Source: Rhizobium halophilum (GTDB lineage: Bacteria; Pseudomonadota; Alphaproteobacteria; Rhizobiales; Rhizobiaceae). From it: a DNA stretch of 64,000 bases. The notes beneath the pieces are model-generated. The model saw only the letters and a program-made list of their open reading frames with translations, was not told where the DNA came from and ran no database searches. Below, in pieces: positions 48,858 to 58,600 of the stretch (position 1 is its first letter; every line of letters starts with the position of its first letter). The translations under genes and the position numbers were made by a program. The stretch is taken from the NCBI RefSeq assembly GCF_021648825.1, contig NZ_JAKJHS010000004.1:124001-188000 (forward strand). The letters are read 5' to 3'.

Positions 48858-49214
48858 GTGTCGCGTGAACTGACGGCGACAGAAGCGTTGCGCCTATGGC
48901 ATCGTGTCACGCTCGGACAGGTCCGTGGCGAAGGTCCGGACCTCAGTCTCCGGCAGCAGGCAATCCTGCTGCAGGTCTACCTGATCCCGCCGCCCCACAC
49001 GGTACGTGGGTTGGCCACGGCCCTCGGCGTCACAAAGCCGGTGGTGACTCGGGCATTGGACACGATGGGAGAGCTCGGGTTGCTTGACCGTGCGCGGGAT
49101 GACAAAGACCGCCGCAATGTTGTGGTCAAACGCACGGTAGCAGGGGCTCTTTATCTGGAGCAGCTTGGGGATCTCATTCGACGGGAAGGCAGGCGAGAGC
49201 CTGGAGCGACATGA
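48858..49214 (+). CDS. Short MarR-type winged-helix regulator
   Basis: A 118-residue DNA-binding protein. RGLATALGVTKPVVTRALDTMGELGLLDRARDDKDRRNV in pieces is a MarR winged helix-turn-helix with recognition helix and wing. It is shorter than usual MarR proteins because the flanking dimerisation helices are reduced. It starts with GTG and its stop overlaps the next start as ATGA, so it is translationally coupled to an NlpC/P60 hydrolase; regulation of that gene or of the upstream peptidase is a reasonable inference. Confidence 0.78.
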   Translation: MSRELTATEALRLWHRVTLGQVRGEGPDLSLRQQAILLQVYLIPPPHTVRGLATALGVTKPVVTRALDTMGELGLLDRARDDKDRRNVVVKRTVAGALYLEQLGDLIRREGRREPGAT

Positions 49215-50062
49215 AACAAGCATTGGACAGGCGCCTGCACGCCTTTCGGCCGGATCTCGCCGACGTGTCTCTCCGCGGCCAGGTGGATTCCCAGCGTTTC
49301 GTCTCGGGCGAAGCCGCAAGGGTCGGGCGACCGGTAGCGGCTCTGCGACCTGCGCCCGATGCAGACCGCGGCATCGATACCGAACTTCTTCTTGGCGAGA
49401 CGGTTCGTGTCTTTGATCGGAAGGATGGCTGGGCATGGGTGCAGGCGGACCAGGACGGCTATGTTGGCTATCTTGAAGAAAGCGCGTTGGCGGAGCCTGA
49501 AGCAGCAACGCACGTGATCTGCGTGCCCCGGACCTTCCTGTATCCGCAGCCTGAACTGCGCCGCCCGCCGATTGCAGCACTCTCCATGGGAAGCCGCGTA
49601 CAAACTCTTGCAGAGGTGGAAACACGCGGTACCCGTTACCTCACGCTGGCTGACGGAACGGCTCTGATCGCTGCCCATTGTCTCCCCGTCGGGGAAGCAC
49701 TTTCGGTCGATTATGTAGACGTCGCAGTGCGGTTTATCGAGACGCCATACCTGTGGGGCGGCCGCTCGGGCTTCGGCATCGATTGCTCGGCGCTCGTGCA
49801 ATTGTCGCTGAGCATGATGGGACGCGCCTTCCCGCGTGATTCCGACATGCAGGCGCAGGCGGGAACGGGCATCAAGCGAGACGAGCTTCGCCGTGGCGAC
49901 CTCGTCTTCTGGAAAGGGCATGTGGGCATCATGGAAGACGAGCGGACGCTCCTCCATGCGAACGGACATACGATGACGGTGGCGCGGGAGGGCCTGGAAG
50001 CGGCAATCAACCGGATCGGTTGGCTCTATGAACAGCCGACCGGCTTTCGCAGGATCGAATAA
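49211..50062 (+). CDS. NlpC/P60 (C40) family peptidoglycan hydrolase
   Basis: A 283-residue cysteine peptidase likely cutting gamma-D-glutamyl-meso-diaminopimelate bonds. Two SH3-like domains occupy residues about 35-165, and the catalytic domain follows with FGIDCSALVQ (Cys192) and the histidine in KGHVGIMED (His237). No signal peptide is apparent, which suggests a cytoplasmic role in muropeptide recycling, consistent with the aminopeptidase two genes upstream. Confidence 0.88.
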   Translation: MKQALDRRLHAFRPDLADVSLRGQVDSQRFVSGEAARVGRPVAALRPAPDADRGIDTELLLGETVRVFDRKDGWAWVQADQDGYVGYLEESALAEPEAATHVICVPRTFLYPQPELRRPPIAALSMGSRVQTLAEVETRGTRYLTLADGTALIAAHCLPVGEALSVDYVDVAVRFIETPYLWGGRSGFGIDCSALVQLSLSMMGRAFPRDSDMQAQAGTGIKRDELRRGDLVFWKGHVGIMEDERTLLHANGHTMTVAREGLEAAINRIGWLYEQPTGFRRIE

Positions 50063-50143
50063 AGATCACGGAAACGTGGCGCCTATTGCATGGAATCCTG
50101 CACGAACTACCCCTATCTTGCTGCCAGGGCTTGAGGATTCGCT

Positions 50144-50500
50144 ATGATCAAGACTGCCTGGATTCTACCGTTCCTGATGTTGCTGGTCGTCGTCCTTGCC
50201 GGTCTCGCGCCAGCTCGGGCTGACGACCGTTTCCGGAATCTCGCAGGAGAGCGGTTCCACGACCTTCCGGGCGTGGTTCCTGAAGAAGAGCGGGTGAAGC
50301 AGGAAAGCTATTCCTGCACCAGCAGCATAGAGAACGTCTATCGCGGCCGCGGGCGCTACGACATTCTCTATGGCGACACGTCGCCCCGTCGCGTCTACCA
50401 CTGCAAGAGCGAAAGCGGCGTGACCTACTCAGGGACCGCTTTGCCGAACACCCAATGGGTGCCGGGCCTCAACCCGCATCATCTTCCCAAAGAGCACTGA
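50144..50500 (+). CDS. Small exported protein, unknown function
   Basis: A 118-residue protein with a signal peptide (ILPFLMLLVVVLAGLAPARA, cut before DDRF). The mature 90 residues are polar, contain two cysteines (SYSCTSS and VYHCKSE) that may form a disulfide, and several Tyr and Arg residues. No family is recognised. It stands alone between an NlpC/P60 gene and an SDR gene, each more than 80 bases away. Confidence 0.7.
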   Translation: MIKTAWILPFLMLLVVVLAGLAPARADDRFRNLAGERFHDLPGVVPEEERVKQESYSCTSSIENVYRGRGRYDILYGDTSPRRVYHCKSESGVTYSGTALPNTQWVPGLNPHHLPKEH

Positions 50501-50617
50501 CCGGAGCACGAACATAGGTTCGACGATCAACGTCTGACGTATACCGGTTGTTGTCGGATGACTTGACAAGCCAAGATGGGATGTGTCGAGGATAAACTCA
50601 CATCTCAGGAGGCCATC

Positions 50618-51394
50618 ATGTCTGCACAACTCGTTATTCCGGATCTTGCTGGAAAATCTGTCCTCATCACCGGCGCCTCGACCGGCATTGGCGCGGCACT
50701 GGCGCGCGCATTTGCCGCCTTGGGGACGTCAGTAGGGCTTCACTACAACGCCAGCGTGGATGCGGCCAAGGCCGTGGCATCGGACATCGAGGCTGCCGGC
50801 GGAAAGGTTCATCTTGTGCGCGGTGATGCGGCGAAATCCGGTGAGATGGCTCGTGTGGTTGAGGAGACCGCGGCCGCCTTCGGCGGACTTGATGGGCTGA
50901 TCAACAATGCCGGCGGGATGGTCGCTCGCGTTCCCTACGCCGAGATGACCGACGAGCACTATGATGCCGTCATGGATCTGAATGCGCGTTCGGTCCTTGC
51001 CGCTTCCACTGCCGCAATTCCGCATCTGAAGCAGCGCGGCGGCTTTATCATCAATACGACTTCGATTGCAGCGCGCAATGGCGCCAGTAACGGCGCCGGC
51101 ATCTATGGCTCGTCGAAGGCTTTCGTGTCCAACGTCACCCGCGGCATGGCCAAAGAACTCATTCCCTTCGGCATCCGCGTCAACGGCGTGGCCCCCGGAG
51201 TCATCACGACCCCCTTCCACGATCGCTATTCCACCTCGCAGCAACTACAGGCCGCACTAGCCACCATCCCGCAAGGCCGGCTTGGAACAGCGGAGGAATG
51301 TGTCGGTGCCTATCTCTTCCTCGCCTCCGAAATGCTGTCCAGCTACGTCATCGGGCAGGTGATCGAGGTGAACGGCGGTCAGTTGATGCCGTAA
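50618..51394 (+). CDS. Short-chain dehydrogenase/reductase
   Basis: A 258-residue classical SDR. The cofactor motif TGASTGIGAAL lies near residue 18, NNAG follows, the catalytic serine is in NTTSIAARNG and the YxxxK pair in GIYGSSKAFV. The substrate is unknown; many such enzymes act on sugars or 3-oxoacyl groups. ATG 50618 is preceded by AGGAGG. The next gene starts 39 bases later on the same strand and is also NAD-dependent, so the two may form one pathway. Confidence 0.88.
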   Translation: MSAQLVIPDLAGKSVLITGASTGIGAALARAFAALGTSVGLHYNASVDAAKAVASDIEAAGGKVHLVRGDAAKSGEMARVVEETAAAFGGLDGLINNAGGMVARVPYAEMTDEHYDAVMDLNARSVLAASTAAIPHLKQRGGFIINTTSIAARNGASNGAGIYGSSKAFVSNVTRGMAKELIPFGIRVNGVAPGVITTPFHDRYSTSQQLQAALATIPQGRLGTAEECVGAYLFLASEMLSSYVIGQVIEVNGGQLMP

Positions 51395-51433
51395 GGCTCT
51401 ACGAGAAGCATAAGCATTTGGAGGAGCAGTCTG

Positions 51434-52330
51434 ATGAGCAAGAGAATCGTTTTCACTGGCGGCAGCGGCAAGGCGGGGCGCCATGTGGTGCCATACCTTC
51501 TGCAACAGGGTCACGAGGTTCTGAACGTCGACTTGGCGCCGCTGGATCACCCGGACGTCAACACGCTGACGGCGGACCTCACCGATAGCGGCGAAACCTT
51601 CAATGCGCTGTCGATGCACTTCGGTTTCGAAGGGCTTGAGACGGGAGAGGGGCCGGCGCCCGTTGATGCCGTCGTGCATTTTGCCGCCGTACCGCGCATC
51701 CTGATCCGGCCGGACAATGCCACCTTCGCCGCCAACACCGTATCGACCTACAACGTCATCGAGGCGGCGGTGAAACTCGGCATCCGCAAGGTCATTATCG
51801 CCTCCAGCGAAACCACCTACGGCGTCTGCTTCGCCGAAGGCGATAAGGACTACCACTCCTTCCCGCTCACCGAAGACTACGACGTCGATCCCATGGACAG
51901 CTACGGGCTCTCCAAGGTGGTGAACGAGAAGACGGCGCGTGCGTTTGCCATGCGCTCCGGTGCGGACATTTATGCGCTGCGCATCGGCAACGTCATCGAG
52001 CCGCACGAATACAACAAGTTCCCTGCGTTCCTTGCCGATCCGCCGTCACGCAAGCGCAATGCATGGAGCTATATCGACGCTCGGGACCTCGGCCAGATCG
52101 TTCACCGCTGCGTAGAGAGGGATGGGCTTGGCTTCCAGGTCTTCAACGCTGTCAACGACACCATCACCGCCTGGGAGCCGACGCGATCCTTTCTGGAGCG
52201 CTGGGCGCCGGGAACCCCGATCAAGGGAGAAATTGGCGAGTTCGAAGCCCCGATCTCCAACCGCAAGATCCGCGACGTCCTCGGCTTCCGAGAAGAGCAT
52301 GACTGGCGCAAGTACGTTCCAAAACCTTAG
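51434..52330 (+). CDS. NAD-dependent epimerase/dehydratase family protein
   Basis: A 298-residue extended SDR. FTGGSGKAGRHVVPYLL is the nucleotide-binding motif, and DSYGLSKVVNEK supplies the catalytic tyrosine and lysine. Relatives include uronate dehydrogenases and nucleotide-sugar epimerases; the shortened C-terminus and lack of a clear nucleotide-sugar site favour a small sugar acid substrate, but this is uncertain. GGAG precedes the start. Confidence 0.87.
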   Translation: MSKRIVFTGGSGKAGRHVVPYLLQQGHEVLNVDLAPLDHPDVNTLTADLTDSGETFNALSMHFGFEGLETGEGPAPVDAVVHFAAVPRILIRPDNATFAANTVSTYNVIEAAVKLGIRKVIIASSETTYGVCFAEGDKDYHSFPLTEDYDVDPMDSYGLSKVVNEKTARAFAMRSGADIYALRIGNVIEPHEYNKFPAFLADPPSRKRNAWSYIDARDLGQIVHRCVERDGLGFQVFNAVNDTITAWEPTRSFLERWAPGTPIKGEIGEFEAPISNRKIRDVLGFREEHDWRKYVPKP

Positions 52331-52355
52331 CCATCGCCAGAGAGCCGCCGCCTAG

Positions 52356-53342
52356 CTATTCTGCCGCCACTGGAATTTGGACTGGTGCCGGATCGGCCTT
52401 CGGCTTCGGCACGCCAGCCCGGCGCGGGCAGGCGGCATCACGCGCGCTGCTTTCCTTCAGCAGTTTCACCAGCCAATCAACGAACACGCGGACCTTGTTG
52501 CCGAGGTGACGGGTGCGCGGATAGACGATGTAGAGCGGGAGTGGGTCCCTGTCCCAGTCGGTCAGCACTTCTACCAGTTCCCCGCGTTCCACCGCCTCTC
52601 GAACCATGAACTGAGGGGCTTGGGCGATGCCCATTCCGGAAAGGGCGGCCGCGACATAGCTGCGGCTATCGTTGACGGAGACTGCATAGCGAGGCGTGAT
52701 CTCCAAGCTTTCGCCGCCGCGCGTAAACTCCAGCGGCAGGACCTTGCCCGCCTGGGCATTGAGGTAGCCGACGGAGAAGAACTTATCCTCCAGATCACGC
52801 GGGTGCTCGGGGGTGCCGAACATGTCGATGAAGCCGGGAGACGCATAGGTGCGCAGGTTGATTTCCCCCACCTTCCGCGCAATTAGCGACTGGTCCGTCG
52901 GCGTACCGGCGCGCAGGGCGCAGTCAACATTCTCCGCAATGTAGTCGATCAAGCGATCCCCCACACCGATGTCGAGCGATATCTGCGGGTAACTGCAGTA
53001 AAAGTCGCAGAGTGAAGGGATGACGATAAGGTCCGCGAAGGCGCCCGCCATTTCCACGCGCAGCCGTCCGGACGGCTGAGCCTGTGACGAGGAGATACTC
53101 CCGTCCAATTCGTCCAGGTCAGATAGGAATTGGGAAGCACGCTCATAGTAGAGCGCTCCTTCGGTGGTGACCGCGACTTGGCGGGTGGTACGGTTCAACA
53201 GCTTGGCTTTGAGATGGCCTTCCAGGTTCTGCACCAGATTGGTGACGGTTGTCTTGGACATGTCCAGAGAGCGTGCCGCGCGGGTGAAATTGCCCGTTTC
53301 GACGACGCGAACAAATGCACGCATGGCGGATAGCTGATCCAT
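52356..53342 (-). CDS. LysR-family transcriptional regulator
   Basis: A 328-residue regulator. The winged helix-turn-helix is at residues 1-60 (MDQLSAMRAFVRVVETGNFTRAARSLDMS in pieces, then SKTTVTNLVQNLEGHLKAKLLNR), followed by a linker helix and a periplasmic-binding-like effector domain. It belongs to the DsdC/CrgA-like subgroup common in proteobacteria. It is divergent from the inactive hydrolase-like gene and RND pump, with an inverted repeat between, so these are its likely targets. Effector unknown. Confidence 0.9.
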   Translation of the reverse strand: MDQLSAMRAFVRVVETGNFTRAARSLDMSKTTVTNLVQNLEGHLKAKLLNRTTRQVAVTTEGALYYERASQFLSDLDELDGSISSSQAQPSGRLRVEMAGAFADLIVIPSLCDFYCSYPQISLDIGVGDRLIDYIAENVDCALRAGTPTDQSLIARKVGEINLRTYASPGFIDMFGTPEHPRDLEDKFFSVGYLNAQAGKVLPLEFTRGGESLEITPRYAVSVNDSRSYVAAALSGMGIAQAPQFMVREAVERGELVEVLTDWDRDPLPLYIVYPRTRHLGNKVRVFVDWLVKLLKESSARDAACPRRAGVPKPKADPAPVQIPVAAE

Positions 53343-53368
53343 GATACGACCTCGTTGCGCTGCAGTAT

Positions 53369-53387
53369 TGTCAGGTTATGGTTGACA
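53369..53387. promoter_or_regulatory. Inverted repeat TGTCA-N9-TGACA, candidate LysR site
   Basis: This repeat lies 27 bases before the LysR start and about 100 bases before the divergent hydrolase-like gene. LysR regulators bind imperfect palindromes with an interrupted dyad of this size. Its right half contains a TTGACA sequence that could also serve as a -35 element for the plus strand. Confidence 0.45.
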
Positions 53388-53488
53388 GTGAAGTACGAAC
53401 GGCGCGCTTGTGCGCTCTATGTGGAACAATAATATCAGGCAGCACAACAGAAACAAGAAGCTGCCTTTAGCAAAGAGCAGGCAGAGGT

Positions 53489-54283
53489 GTGATGGAGACG
53501 CGGTGGGAGCGGGTAGACTTTGGTGCAGCACGATCCATGCCCATGCGGCTCTATGAGCCGAAGGCTAAGGAGAAGGCTCCACCGATCGTCCTCTACCTTC
53601 GCGGTGGTTCGTTTCAGCAGCATGAGCCCGCTGCACAGGAGGCGCCCATTGCGCGGGCCCTGTCCGAAACGGGCGCTATGGTGGTGGAAGCAGATTATGG
53701 GAGCATTTCCCAGAACATGTTTCCCGGAGCTCTGGAGTATGGGCTCGATGCGCTTCGATGTCTCGCCGCACGGCGGAAGCAACTGGGTAGCCGAAAGTCG
53801 CCGCTTTTGGTTGCGGGTGACGAAGCGGGAGGAAATATCGCTGCTGGTCTCGCCTTGAAGGCGCGGGATCAGCTACCTGGCCAGTTGAACGGCCAGGTGT
53901 TGTTATCGCCTTTGATCGACCCGACGATGAGTTCGGTGTCGATCCGCAAGGCCGATGCCATCGGGATGCGTGAACGGTGGTCGGACGGATGGATGCATTA
54001 TCTGCGGGGCTTCTGCGGGTTTTCGCATCCTTATGTGGCGCCATGCATGTGCTCCCGTCTGTCGACGGTTGCGCCGGCGCTGGTGGTGACGTCGGAGGAC
54101 GATCCGCTGCACGACGAGACGATCGGCTATGCCGAGCGCCTTGAAGGAGCGGGTGTTAGAGTACGCCAGCATGTCTTTCCTGCGGGAAGCGGCTGGTCGG
54201 GTATTTACAACGAGGAAGGCGGCGTCTGGCTACAGGAGCTATGTAGCGAGTTTCGTCTCTTCGTTCATCAGTTGCATTCGTAG
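53489..54283 (+). CDS. Alpha/beta-hydrolase-fold protein with lost catalytic residues
   Basis: A 264-residue protein of the hormone-sensitive-lipase type (alpha/beta hydrolase 3). The oxyanion region is LRGGSF rather than HGGG, the nucleophile motif GDSAGG reads GDEAGG at residues 109-114 with Glu111 in place of serine, and the usual C-terminal GxxHGF reads GSGWSGIY without histidine; only the aspartate of the DPL motif (SEDDPLHDE) remains. It is therefore probably not an esterase but a binding or structural protein. It begins the unit with the RND pump genes. Confidence 0.75.
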   Translation: MMETRWERVDFGAARSMPMRLYEPKAKEKAPPIVLYLRGGSFQQHEPAAQEAPIARALSETGAMVVEADYGSISQNMFPGALEYGLDALRCLAARRKQLGSRKSPLLVAGDEAGGNIAAGLALKARDQLPGQLNGQVLLSPLIDPTMSSVSIRKADAIGMRERWSDGWMHYLRGFCGFSHPYVAPCMCSRLSTVAPALVVTSEDDPLHDETIGYAERLEGAGVRVRQHVFPAGSGWSGIYNEEGGVWLQELCSEFRLFVHQLHS

Positions 54284-54335
54284 TCTGTTGATTTGAGAAG
54301 GTGGCGGCCGCCCTGAGGGTCGCAAGGAGACTATC

Positions 54336-55523
54336 ATGAGAATGTCGGTAGGAAGCTGGGCCCTGTGGGGCACCGGAGTGGTACTCGCTGTCTCGATGGC
54401 AGGAGCGGCGGTGAAGATCGATTTCGCCAAGGATGCGGATGCCACGGAGGCACAAGCCGCGCCGCCGCCGGCCATACCGGTGACGGTCGCCGCCGTACAG
54501 CCGCAGCGGGTAACCACGTGGACGGAATTTTCCGGCCGATTGGAAGCTGTCGATCGCGTCCAAATCCGCCCGCGGGTCGCAGGTACGATCCAGCAGGTGC
54601 ATTTTCGCGAAGGTGGCATGGTGAAGGCCGGTGACCGGCTCATCACGATAGATCCCGCGCCTTATGCGGCGGCAGTCGCACAAGCCAAGGGCATGGTGGC
54701 CTCCGCTCAAGCAAGGCTTGAACTGGCGAACACTGAACTGGAAAGAGGAAGAGCGCTGCTTGCGAGGAAGACGATCTCGGAAAGCGAGCTTGCACAGCGC
54801 CAGAGTGCGCAGCGCGAGGCACAAGCTGCAACCCAATCCGCTGAAGCAGCTCTGAAGATCGCCCAACTGAACCTGGATTACACAGAGATAAAGGCTCCGA
54901 TTGCCGGGCGAGTAGGTAAGCTGGAGATCACGGAAGGCAACCTCGTCGGTGCCGGAGATGCTGCGCAAGTGCTGACCACCCTGGTTTCGGTGGACCCGAT
55001 CTACGCGAGCTTCAATGCCAACGAGGAACTGGTTGCGCAAATCCTTTCGGAGCTCCCTGCCCAAAGGGATGGTGTGCGGGCACTGGATAAGGTTCCGGTC
55101 GAAATTTTGACGCTTGCGCAAGGTGAGCCAACGCGAGGTCGGCTGCAACTCATCGACAATGAAGTCAGTGCCACCAGTGGCACGATCCGGCTGCGTGCGG
55201 TTTTCGACAATCCCAACGGCGACCTGATCCCCGGCCAGTTCGTCCGAGTCCGCCTCGGACAGCCCCGGCCACAGGAGCACCTGCTTGTCAGCGAGAGTGC
55301 CGTTGGATCGGATCAGGACAAGAAGTTCGTCCTGATTGTCGATCAGTCAAACACGGTCGCCTATCGCCCGGTCGAATTGGGTGCAGCCGTCGATGGACGA
55401 CGAATTGTGGAAGATGGGCTGGCACCCGGTGACAGGATCGTCGTGAACGGCCTGCAGCGCGTGCGTCCTGGTGCGGTCGTTGAGCCCCAGACCGATCCGG
55501 CAGAAGTGGCCGCAACGAAGTAA
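54336..55523 (+). CDS. RND efflux periplasmic adaptor (HlyD/AcrA type)
   Basis: A 395-residue membrane-fusion protein. One N-terminal helix (WALWGTGVVLAVSMAGAAV) anchors it; there is no lipobox. A beta-barrel/lipoyl region (VQIRPRVAGTIQQVHFREGG), a helical hairpin at about residues 105-180 and the closing GLAPGDRIVVNGLQRVRPGA are typical of AcrA/MexA. It supplies the periplasmic link of the tripartite pump whose inner-membrane part is the next gene. Confidence 0.92.
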   Translation: MRMSVGSWALWGTGVVLAVSMAGAAVKIDFAKDADATEAQAAPPPAIPVTVAAVQPQRVTTWTEFSGRLEAVDRVQIRPRVAGTIQQVHFREGGMVKAGDRLITIDPAPYAAAVAQAKGMVASAQARLELANTELERGRALLARKTISESELAQRQSAQREAQAATQSAEAALKIAQLNLDYTEIKAPIAGRVGKLEITEGNLVGAGDAAQVLTTLVSVDPIYASFNANEELVAQILSELPAQRDGVRALDKVPVEILTLAQGEPTRGRLQLIDNEVSATSGTIRLRAVFDNPNGDLIPGQFVRVRLGQPRPQEHLLVSESAVGSDQDKKFVLIVDQSNTVAYRPVELGAAVDGRRIVEDGLAPGDRIVVNGLQRVRPGAVVEPQTDPAEVAATK

Positions 55524-55529
55524 AAGATC

Positions 55530-55551
55530 CGGCAGGCGTCAGCGCCTGCTG
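55530..55551 (+). promoter_or_regulatory. Nine-bp intergenic hairpin between RND adaptor and pump genes
   Basis: CGGCAGGCG pairs with CGCCTGCTG (one G-U pair) around a four-base loop, seven bases after the adaptor stop. No T run follows. It may stabilise the adaptor transcript or reduce reading into the pump gene. Confidence 0.45.
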
Positions 55552-55640
55552 GCACCCAAACTCAGACCGCCTGTAGCTCGTGGCCTGCCGCGGGCCGAGG
55601 ATTTCGATTTCTGTGCGAACCCTGGAGAGAGGGTATCGAG

Positions 55641-58600
55641 ATGAACATCTCAAGGTTTTTTGTCGACCGTCCGGTTTTTGCTGCCGTGCTGTCCATTCTC
55701 ATTGTCGTTGCGGGCCTGATAGGGCTGCGTGCCCTGCCGATCTCCGAATATCCCGAGGTCGTTCCTCCCTCGATCGTCGTGCGCGCCACATATCCCGGTG
55801 CCAACCCGACCGTCATCGCGGAGACCGTGGCGACACCATTGGAGGAGCAGATCAACGGCGTGGAGGATATGCTTTATATGTCCTCTCAAGCCACCTCCGA
55901 CGGTGTCCTCACCGTCACAGTCACCTTCAAGTTGGGTACAGATCCCGACAAGGCGCAGCAGCTCGTCCAGAACCGGGTGGCGCAGGCGGAGCCGCGTTTG
56001 CCCGCGGAAGTGCGCGCGCTGGGCCTCACCACCGTCAAGAGTTCGCCGGACTTCATCATGGTGGTGAACTTGGTCTCCGATGATGACAGCTATGACATCA
56101 CCTATCTGCGCAACTACGCAACCTTGAACATCAAGGATCGCCTCGCCAGGATCGAAGGTGTGGGTCAGGTACAGGTCTTCGGTGCTGGCGATTATTCGAT
56201 GCGTGTCTGGATCGATCCCCAGAAAGCTGCGGAACATTCGCTGGCTGCCAGCGACATCACCAATGCCATTCGCGCACAGAACGTGCAGGCCGCCGCCGGC
56301 ATCATCGGTGCAGCGCCCAGCGTCCCGGGGACAGGGCTCCAGCTTAACGTCAATGCGCAGGGCCGGCTTGAGACCCCGGAGCAATTCGGTGAGATCATCG
56401 TCAAGACGGGCGCCGCTGGCGAGATCACCCGCCTACGGGATGTTGCCCGCATCGAGCTTGGCGCGGCCGACTACACGCTCCGCTCCCTGCTCGACGGCAA
56501 GCCCGCGGTTGCTGTTGCCGTTCTTCAGGCGCCTGGGTCGAACGCCATCGAAATTGCCGACAACGTCCGCGCCACCATGGACCAACTGCAACTGGCCATG
56601 CCGCAGGGCGTGAAGTACGAGATCGTCTATGACACCACCAAGTTCGTCCGCGCATCGATCGAGAAGGTGGTCGAGACCTTGCTGGAGGCGGTGGCGCTGG
56701 TTGTGCTCGTCGTCATCCTGTTCCTGCAAACATGGCGGGCCTCCATCATCCCGCTGATCGCGGTCCCGGTTTCGATCATCGGCACCTTCGCCGTGATGTA
56801 TGCCTTCGGCTTCTCCATCAACGCCCTGACGCTCTTCGGGCTGGTGTTGGCCATCGGTATCGTCGTGGACGATGCGATCGTCGTCGTCGAAAACGTCGAG
56901 AGGAATATCGAGAACGGCCTGTCGCCTCGGGATGCAACCTATCGGGCGATGCGTGAGGTGTCGGGCCCCATCATTGCGATCGCGCTGGTCCTGGTAGCTG
57001 TCTTCGTGCCGCTCGCCTTCATAAGTGGATTATCTGGTCAGTTCTACCGACAGTTCGCCCTGACGATCGCCATCTCGACCGTGATCTCCGCGATAAACTC
57101 GCTGACCTTGTCCCCGGCGCTTTCTGCCCTTCTCTTGAAGGACCACCATGCGCCGAAGGACTGGCTGACGCGGACGATGGACCGCTTGTTTGGCTGGTTC
57201 TTCCGCGGCTTCAACAGGGCGTTCGGAGCAGCGTCGCACGGTTATGGCCGCACAGTCGGCGGCCTGTTGTCGCGCAAGAGCCTGGTGATGGTCATCTACC
57301 TTGCACTCGTAGGTGCCACCTACAGCGTCTTCACCACTGTTCCCGGCGGCTTCGTGCCGGCACAGGACAAGCAGTATCTGATCGGCTTTGCACAATTGCC
57401 GGACGGGGCAACGCTCGACCGGACGGAGGACGTGATCCGCAAGATGAGCGACATTGCCTTGGAGCAGCCGGGGGTCGAACACGCCATCGCGTTCCCAGGC
57501 TTGTCGATCAACGGCTTCACCATTGGCTCCAACGCCGGCATCGTCTTCGCGGTGCTCGATGATTTCGAGGAGCGCAAGACGCCGGAACTCTCGGGGGGTG
57601 CCATTGCCATGGCACTGAACCAGAAATATGCCGGTATTCAGGAAGCCTTCATCGCCATGTTCCCGCCGCCTCCCGTCAACGGGCTTGGCCAGACCGGCGG
57701 CTTCAAGCTCCAGATCGAGGATCGGGCGGGCTATGGCAACCAAGCCCTGGACGAGGCAACCAAGGCGGTGCTCGCCAAGGCCTATCAGACGCCGGAACTG
57801 GCAGGGATCTTTTCCAGCTTCCAGATCAACGTTCCTCAGCTGTATGCCGACATTGATCGAGCCAAAGCCGAGCAGCTTGGCGTCGCGGTGACGGATGTCT
57901 TTGAGACCCTGCAGATCTATCTCGGCTCTTTCTACGTCAACGACTTCAACGCCTTTGGCCGCACCTACAGCGTGCGGGTTCAGGCCGACGCGGATTTTCG
58001 CGCCGAGGCCAAGGACATCGGACATCTGCAGGTAAGGTCGCGCTTGGGGGAGATGATCCCTTTGTCCGCCCTCTTGAAGGTGGAGGAGACAACAGGACCG
58101 GAGCGGACCACGCGCTACAACGGCTTTCTTTCGGCCGACATCAACGGGGGGCCTGCGCCGGGCTTCTCCTCCGGACAGGCCCAGGCGGCGATCGAGAGGA
58201 TCGTTAAGGAGACTGTGCCGCAGGGTATCGACTTCGAGTGGACGGACCTGACGTATCAGGAGATCCTGGCGGGCAATTCGAGCATCTATGTCTTTCCATT
58301 GGCGCTGCTGCTCGTCTATCTCGTACTGGCTGCACAATACGAGAGCCTGACTTTGCCCATCGCGATCATCCTGATTGTCCCCATGGGAATTCTGGCGGCG
58401 TTGACAGGCGTTTGGCTTACCGGCGGAGACAACAACATCTTTACCCAGATCGGTCTCGTGGTCCTTGTCGGGCTGTCGGCGAAGAACGCTATCCTGATCG
58501 TGGAGTTCGCCCGGGAGCTGGAACTGGAAGGCCGAACGCCTTATCAGGCGGCCGTCGAGGCCAGCCGCCTTCGCCTGCGGCCGATCCTAATGACCTCCAT

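Noticed and set aside
57030..58337. Frame of about 435 codons opposite the RND pump
   Set aside because: Antisense shadow of a strongly conserved gene.
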